Assembly: GCF_001661495.1 (NCBI RefSeq)
Contig: NZ_BDDT01000019.1
Span: forward strand, 1-64,000
Length of the DNA stretch: 64,000 bases
Source: Pseudoalteromonas prydzensis
GTDB taxonomy: Bacteria > Pseudomonadota > Gammaproteobacteria > Enterobacterales > Alteromonadaceae
Reading direction: 5' to 3'
Shown here: positions 59,737 to 64,000 of the stretch, one piece after another
Numbering within the stretch: position 1 is the first letter of the stretch
Layout: every line of letters starts with the position of its first letter
Position numbers and translations under genes: made by a program
The notes under the pieces: model-generated
Told to the model about the DNA's origin: nothing
Databases searched by the model: none
The model's input: the letters and a program-made list of their open reading frames with translations, nothing else

Positions 59737-60486
59737 TTAAAAGTAATAACGTAATGTAGCTGTTATGTCTGCATACTCATCAACATAGCGGTATGAAGCC
59801 GCTAGATTTATTCTTTGTGTTATCGCGTAGTTCAAACCTGCTTTTAACACTAGATTATTATCACTTTCATCATCATGCAAACGCTCGTAACCAACCCCTG
59901 CGTTTACTTCAAATTTGCTCGTTAATAAATGCCTAACCTGCGCATTCATTGCAAAAACATCGCTTGTATCTGAGCTGTTATAGCTTGATTTTGAAGAATA
60001 AAAAACATCTCCTGCGTATTCACGTTCATACAAGATTGTTGCATCAGACTTAACTTTGAGTTGTCCATAATTCAATGCATAATCAAATGAAGTAACATCT
60101 GAAAAATGCTGAATATACCCAAAGCCAAGGCTATAACGTGTTAGCTCCATATCGATGACACTGCTATATGTATCGATAACATCGCTTGAATAAGTCCCAT
60201 CAGGAAAAGGAGGAGACAAGTATTTAGCAACGCTTGAATAGTCAGCGCTACTTTGAGAATACGAGCCTGTAAAATACCAATTTTCAGAAAATTGTTTACT
60301 GAGGTTTATAATATACCCACCATAACTAGGCGCACCAGAACGGTCTACATCCGTTTTATCATTGCTTTTAATGTCAGTTCTTATGTAGCCAACTTCAATA
60401 TAATCGTAGCTCAAAAATGATGTTTGATTTGCCATTGCTGAGATTGAGAAAAGTGATAAAGCACCTGCTAATACTGCATATTTCAT
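59737..60486 (-). CDS. Outer-membrane beta-barrel protein, tandem paralog A
   Basis: A 249-residue protein. The signal peptide MKYAVLAGALSLFSISAMA is nearly identical to that of the neighbouring gene. The mature part is a small barrel with repeated aromatic strands (YGGYIINLSKQFSENWYFTG, YALNYGQLKVKSD) and the C-terminal Phe strand YADITATLRYYF. The region FEVNAGVGYERLHDDESDNN is almost unchanged in the paralog; the central loops differ. A function such as small-solute channel or adhesin-like barrel cannot be decided. The ATG lies about 10 nt after GGAA. Confidence 0.85.
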   Translation of the reverse strand: MKYAVLAGALSLFSISAMANQTSFLSYDYIEVGYIRTDIKSNDKTDVDRSGAPSYGGYIINLSKQFSENWYFTGSYSQSSADYSSVAKYLSPPFPDGTYSSDVIDTYSSVIDMELTRYSLGFGYIQHFSDVTSFDYALNYGQLKVKSDATILYEREYAGDVFYSSKSSYNSSDTSDVFAMNAQVRHLLTSKFEVNAGVGYERLHDDESDNNLVLKAGLNYAITQRINLAASYRYVDEYADITATLRYYF

Positions 60487-60505
60487 TTAATTTTATTCCA
60501 TAAAA

Positions 60506-60532
60506 AACGCCACAAACTCAGTTTGTGGCGTT
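60506..60532 (-). terminator. Terminator between the two barrel paralogs
   Basis: AACGCCACAAA and TTTGTGGCGTT pair around CTCAG, followed on the minus strand by six T. The stem is identical to that at 59692, as expected if the terminator was duplicated along with the gene. Confidence 0.92.
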
Positions 60533-60550
60533 GCTGTTTATAACTAAAAA

Positions 60551-61279
60551 CTAGAAGTAATAACGTAAAGTCGCTGCGATGTCTGCATACTCATCAACAT
60601 AACGGTAAGATGCACCTAAAATTGCTTTATCTGTTAGTGCAAAGTTAAAGCCAGCTTGGAGCACTAAGTTATTATCACTTTCATCATCGTGCAAGCGCTC
60701 GTAACCTAAGCCTGCATTTACTTCAAATTGTTCAGTCAATAAATGTCTGACTTGAACATTAGCAGCAAGAATTTCAGCACTATTTGAATCTGAATCACCA
60801 TACTCAGAAAACGAAAGTACCATACCTTCAAATGTTTCTTCGTCAGTTATTTTTAGGTCAGTGGTATACTTTAGTTTACCTAGGTTAATGCTGTAATCGA
60901 TGTTTGTCACCGCAGACAGCTGTTGAATATAACCTGCGCCAAACTCAATTCGGGTAAGCTCTGCATCAAGTTCCCTTTTTAAATTAAGTGTTGAGGTACC
61001 TACAAGCTCATCGTTTTGGTAAATATTGCGATAATTCTCAGATTCGCTATACAATGTTTCATCTGCTGTACTTGCGTACAAACCAGTTAGGTACCAATTA
61101 TCACCAAGCTGCTTACTCAGCTTAACAACATAGCCGTCAAAGCTAAGTTCATCCAAACCATCTACGTCCATTTTTGCATAGCCAACTTCAACGTAGTCGT
61201 AGCTTAAGCCTGATGTTTGGTTTGCCGCTGCGGTGATTGAAAAAAGAGATAAAGCGCCTGCGATTACTGCATATTTCAT
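60551..61279 (-). CDS. Outer-membrane beta-barrel protein, tandem paralog B
   Basis: A 242-residue paralog of the downstream gene. It shares the signal peptide, the TSGLSYDYVEVGYAKMDVDG start, the FEVNAGLGYERLHDDESDNN segment and the final strand YADIAATLRYYF. The middle (about 70-160) diverges in sequence and length, the pattern expected for surface loops under different selection. Each copy has its own terminator. The upstream 5' region GGAAGACAATTAA resembles that of paralog A. Confidence 0.85.
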   Translation of the reverse strand: MKYAVIAGALSLFSITAAANQTSGLSYDYVEVGYAKMDVDGLDELSFDGYVVKLSKQLGDNWYLTGLYASTADETLYSESENYRNIYQNDELVGTSTLNLKRELDAELTRIEFGAGYIQQLSAVTNIDYSINLGKLKYTTDLKITDEETFEGMVLSFSEYGDSDSNSAEILAANVQVRHLLTEQFEVNAGLGYERLHDDESDNNLVLQAGFNFALTDKAILGASYRYVDEYADIAATLRYYF

Positions 61280-61410
61280 TTAATTGTCTTCCATAATAAA
61301 AATCGCTGCAAAAATAACAGCTTCATAATGTTTCGACAATCTAAGGTTCTGTTTTAGAGTAAATCAATGTAAAAACAGCTGGTGTATTGGTTGAAATTTT
61401 AACAATAAAA

Positions 61411-61436
61411 AAGCCGCGAATTTTGATTCGCGGCTT
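61411..61436 (-). terminator. Intrinsic terminator of the GlyGly-CTERM protein gene
   Basis: AAGCCGCGAAT and ATTCGCGGCTT pair around a TTTG loop. On the minus strand a T-run follows, about 50 bp beyond the stop codon. Confidence 0.9.
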
Positions 61437-61485
61437 ATATTACTATTTAGGGAAGCTGATGCTCGGCCTAATAGTTGACTACTAA

Positions 61486-64000
61486 TTACTTACGACGACG
61501 TGCGCCTAATAATGGTAGTAGTAATAACATTAAGTAACCAAATGAGCCACTATCGTCTTCTTCAACTTCAGGGTAAGTACAGCTACCATCATCTGTATTA
61601 GCTTCAGAATCAAAGTTAGTTGCTGCTGGGTCCGTACAACCAAGCTCAATACCATCTGAAATAACAGATAGAGTAAACTCTGTCATCAGTGATTTCTCAC
61701 CGCTGGTTAATGTTACTTGCACTGGAATATTACCGAAGAAGTGAGTATTTGGTTCGATGCTAAATGACATGCCATCAACCGTAACAGCTGCATTTTCAGC
61801 TGCCACTGACAAGCTAAACTGTTCGGCAGTTTCACGCGATAGGGCTACGTTAATGCCTTCAAGTTTACCATTTTCAATCACCGTCATATCCGCAAGTTCA
61901 ACAATCGAAAGATCCACAGCAGTGACCGTAACCATAAACTCGGTAGTCAGCGTGTTATTTTCGCCTGTTAGCGTCACAGTTACTGGAATCTCACCAAAGA
62001 AATCCGCATCTGGTTTTAAGCTAAATGCCATACCATCAACCATCGTTGTGGCGTTGCTAGCATCTACGCTCAAACTAAATACCTCTTCTGTTTCACGTGA
62101 AAGAGACACGGCAATGTTTTCTAGCATATCACCTTGCATCACGCTCATATCAGTAATGTCGTTTACCATCACAGGTGCAATTTCACCATCTGACTCAACC
62201 GTCAATAAGAACTCAGTTGAGGCTTTATCAGTTGGATCTGCTTTATCTTGCACTGTGACTGTGACGTATGTTTCGCCAAAGAAGTAAGGGTCTGGAATTA
62301 AGTTAAATGACATACCATTCACTTCAGCAGTTACGCCTTCACCAGTAATTACTAGCTCATTTGGTGATTGATCCGCATCCAGCACCATTACCTCGATACC
62401 ATCAATACGGCCATTTTCAGCCACTGTCATATCATCTAATGCTGAGATTTTCAGGTTACCTGCAACAGTAATTGAATGCGTTACTGCCTTAGCGTCACTA
62501 TTACCTAATTGATAATCGAGGGTGATATTTTGAATTGTGCCTTTCGCTTCTGGTTTTACTGCCGCTTTAAAGCTTAATTCAACTTCACTTTGTTCAGGAC
62601 CAACATAGTCAAAACAAATCACTAAATCATCATGAAGTAATTGATCAAGGTTGTTATAACCAAGCATTTCGAATAAATCACCGTCTTTGAAACCATAATT
62701 ACGGGAATATTCACTTGCACCACCTTCAACAAAAATAGCACCTTCTGCAACATTTGCCCCCAGATTATCGTAGGCAAAAATCATTTCATGCATACCAGGG
62801 TGATCATCAATGCCACTGCGTAAAATCACTTCATAGTCGAAAGATTCACCGGTTTTTTTATCTGTTACATTATCAAATTCCATGAACAGCAAGTCGCCTA
62901 AGTCTGGACGATCACTCTTATATTGAGTTGCTAGCGTCAACCCTTTTGGATCATCTGGATGACGTAAGTAATCAACTTCAAACGAACCACGCCAAAATGG
63001 AGCTAACGCTTCTAATAAGAAACCAGGCCCACGGTGTTGGCTCATAATCCAATAGTAAGGCGTAAGCTGTAACGCTCCCACTGTGTGCATGCGAATTTCA
63101 TTAATATTAGGTTGGTTATAGAGTTCAAACTTAGCGTTATCTAACATAAATAACCAATCAACAGGTACATCGAAGTATGACTTGTCAGCCCCTACATACC
63201 ACTCAGCATTAGGTTGCATACCGAACTCATGTAAATCGATATAGCCCCCCGTTGAATACTCATCAATCAATGGTGTGTGACACATAGTGTCTGTGACATT
63301 GGTTGTTACTTTGTATTCTCGTGCAATGTTTCGCGTTGCTTCTTGGTTACTTTTAATGGTCAGTTTGTTGCCATCAATGCTAATAAGTTCAGCAATTTCA
63401 GGGTTATTACTTTGTAATGTATCAGCTGCTAAGCGAAGACCTTCTGGCACTGTTACTGACATATCATAGGCACGCTGCGCTGATTCAAAGTTAGCTTTAA
63501 GCTTAACGTTAACATCAACAACATCCATACTACGAGCTGTGTCTTGACTTACGTTCAATGCTATTGCATCTGCATCACGGTATAAGTCAAGCGCAGTAAA
63601 ACCTAAGCTACCTTCGGCACCGGGCATATCACCAAGCTCAAAACCGCCATAGTAAACATCACCAGCTTGAGCTTCAGGAATGTCCCAGTTTATTTCCAAC
63701 GGATAATAGCCATTACCGTCATGTGACGCAGGACCAGTAATATTAATATTACCTGTGTTTGTATCTTCACCTATTACAGCGTAATGCATGGTCGCACGAT
63801 AGTTTTCACCACGAATGCCACCTAAGTTTGCTGTCGCAATCCAATATTGACCTGGTGCGGGATCGATAATGCTACAATAGTTAGCTTCTGCATTACTTGA
63901 TGAATAACAAACCATCTCTTCATAAAGTGCATCTTTGATAGCCGCAACGTTGTTGTCTATTTCTTCTTGCGATGGCATAAAACCATCACTGTTGTTTCGG
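61486..64000 (-). CDS. Large secreted protein, C-terminal part, GlyGly-CTERM sorted (partial, cut by window edge)
   Basis: The frame stays open through the right edge (codons for RNNSDGF precede the first ATG at 63978), so the gene is incomplete and at least 837 residues are present. Visible parts are a large beta-rich region, then at least three related modules (about 520-770) sharing an SLSRET..FSLSV core with VDGM.F and FFG.IPV.VTLT. A GCTDPAATNFDSEANTDDGS Cys-containing loop follows, then the C-terminal tail DSGSFGYLMLLLLPLLGARR. The tail fits the GlyGly-CTERM signal processed by rhombosortase. The protein resembles the C-terminal part of large subtilisin-like (S8) exoproteases of Alteromonadales, but no catalytic residues are in view, so the enzyme class is unproven. 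Confidence 0.8.
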   Translation of the reverse strand, partial: RNNSDGFMPSQEEIDNNVAAIKDALYEEMVCYSSSNAEANYCSIIDPAPGQYWIATANLGGIRGENYRATMHYAVIGEDTNTGNINITGPASHDGNGYYPLEINWDIPEAQAGDVYYGGFELGDMPGAEGSLGFTALDLYRDADAIALNVSQDTARSMDVVDVNVKLKANFESAQRAYDMSVTVPEGLRLAADTLQSNNPEIAELISIDGNKLTIKSNQEATRNIAREYKVTTNVTDTMCHTPLIDEYSTGGYIDLHEFGMQPNAEWYVGADKSYFDVPVDWLFMLDNAKFELYNQPNINEIRMHTVGALQLTPYYWIMSQHRGPGFLLEALAPFWRGSFEVDYLRHPDDPKGLTLATQYKSDRPDLGDLLFMEFDNVTDKKTGESFDYEVILRSGIDDHPGMHEMIFAYDNLGANVAEGAIFVEGGASEYSRNYGFKDGDLFEMLGYNNLDQLLHDDLVICFDYVGPEQSEVELSFKAAVKPEAKGTIQNITLDYQLGNSDAKAVTHSITVAGNLKISALDDMTVAENGRIDGIEVMVLDADQSPNELVITGEGVTAEVNGMSFNLIPDPYFFGETYVTVTVQDKADPTDKASTEFLLTVESDGEIAPVMVNDITDMSVMQGDMLENIAVSLSRETEEVFSLSVDASNATTMVDGMAFSLKPDADFFGEIPVTVTLTGENNTLTTEFMVTVTAVDLSIVELADMTVIENGKLEGINVALSRETAEQFSLSVAAENAAVTVDGMSFSIEPNTHFFGNIPVQVTLTSGEKSLMTEFTLSVISDGIELGCTDPAATNFDSEANTDDGSCTYPEVEEDDSGSFGYLMLLLLPLLGARRRK

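Overview
The window looks like a chromosomal segment of a marine gammaproteobacterium of the Pseudoalteromonas/Alteromonadales type. The ribosomal, EnvZ/OmpR, GreB, SpeA/SpeE and Tex proteins read as typical gammaproteobacterial forms. The accessory genes are those of a heterotrophic marine bacterium: TonB-dependent receptor, pullulanase, GH97 alpha-glucosidase, PhoD and a GlyGly-CTERM secreted protein. Genus level is an inference from sequence character, not a search result.

Layout. 1-903 (minus): 5' end of a 16S rRNA gene with its leader, boxA and two tandem promoters. 904-9382 (minus): the spc and alpha ribosomal operons in the order rplN-rplX-rplE-rpsN-rpsH-rplF-rplR-rpsE-rpmD-rplO-secY-rpmJ-rpsM-rpsK-rpsD-rpoA-rplQ, with an S4-type leader before rpsM. 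The S10 operon is not upstream of rplN; an AsmA-family gene lies there instead. 11.7-15.8 kb: a membrane protein/XRE regulator pair behind a three-copy operator array, a gene of unknown function, a TorF-type porin and an aldo/keto reductase. 15.9-19.8 kb: a four-gene exporter (YIP1, MacA-like adaptor, ATPase, FtsX-type permease) with the make-up of Bacillus YknWXYZ. 19.8-22.4 kb: two Bor-like lipoproteins, a secreted EEP-family phosphoesterase and a DUF5329 protein. 22.6-24.2 kb: an iodotyrosine-deiodinase-like nitroreductase, then a BigR/YgaV-like repressor facing a split YgaP module (DUF2892 plus rhodanese). 24.3-28.4 kb: PhoD, a DMT transporter and two membrane proteins.

28.5-35.9 kb is an alpha-glucan utilisation operon (TonB-dependent receptor then lipoprotein pullulanase). 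Its upstream region carries a 16-bp sequence repeated exactly upstream of the GH97 alpha-glucosidase at 51.2 kb, so the two loci are probably one regulon. 36-47.4 kb holds a LysE exporter group, an MsbA-type ABC exporter, an OmpA lipoprotein, ChrA, an MscS channel with two PlsC-type acyltransferases, and divergent speA/speE. 47.5-51 kb holds a cupredoxin-like protein, an outer-membrane barrel and a chemoreceptor that may be co-transcribed. 53.4-57.2 kb: envZ/ompR, greB, a small secreted protein and a CBS protein. 57.3-61.3 kb: tex and two tandem paralogous beta-barrel genes. 61.5 kb to the edge: the C-terminal part of a large GlyGly-CTERM protein cut by the window end.

Two long heptanucleotide arrays (GGTAAGC x16 and TATCAGC x18) occupy convergent gene junctions. 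Short heptamer dimers sit just after several other stop codons, which suggests a family of 3'-end repeats. No CRISPR array, IS element, prophage, tRNA gene or obvious pseudogene was seen.
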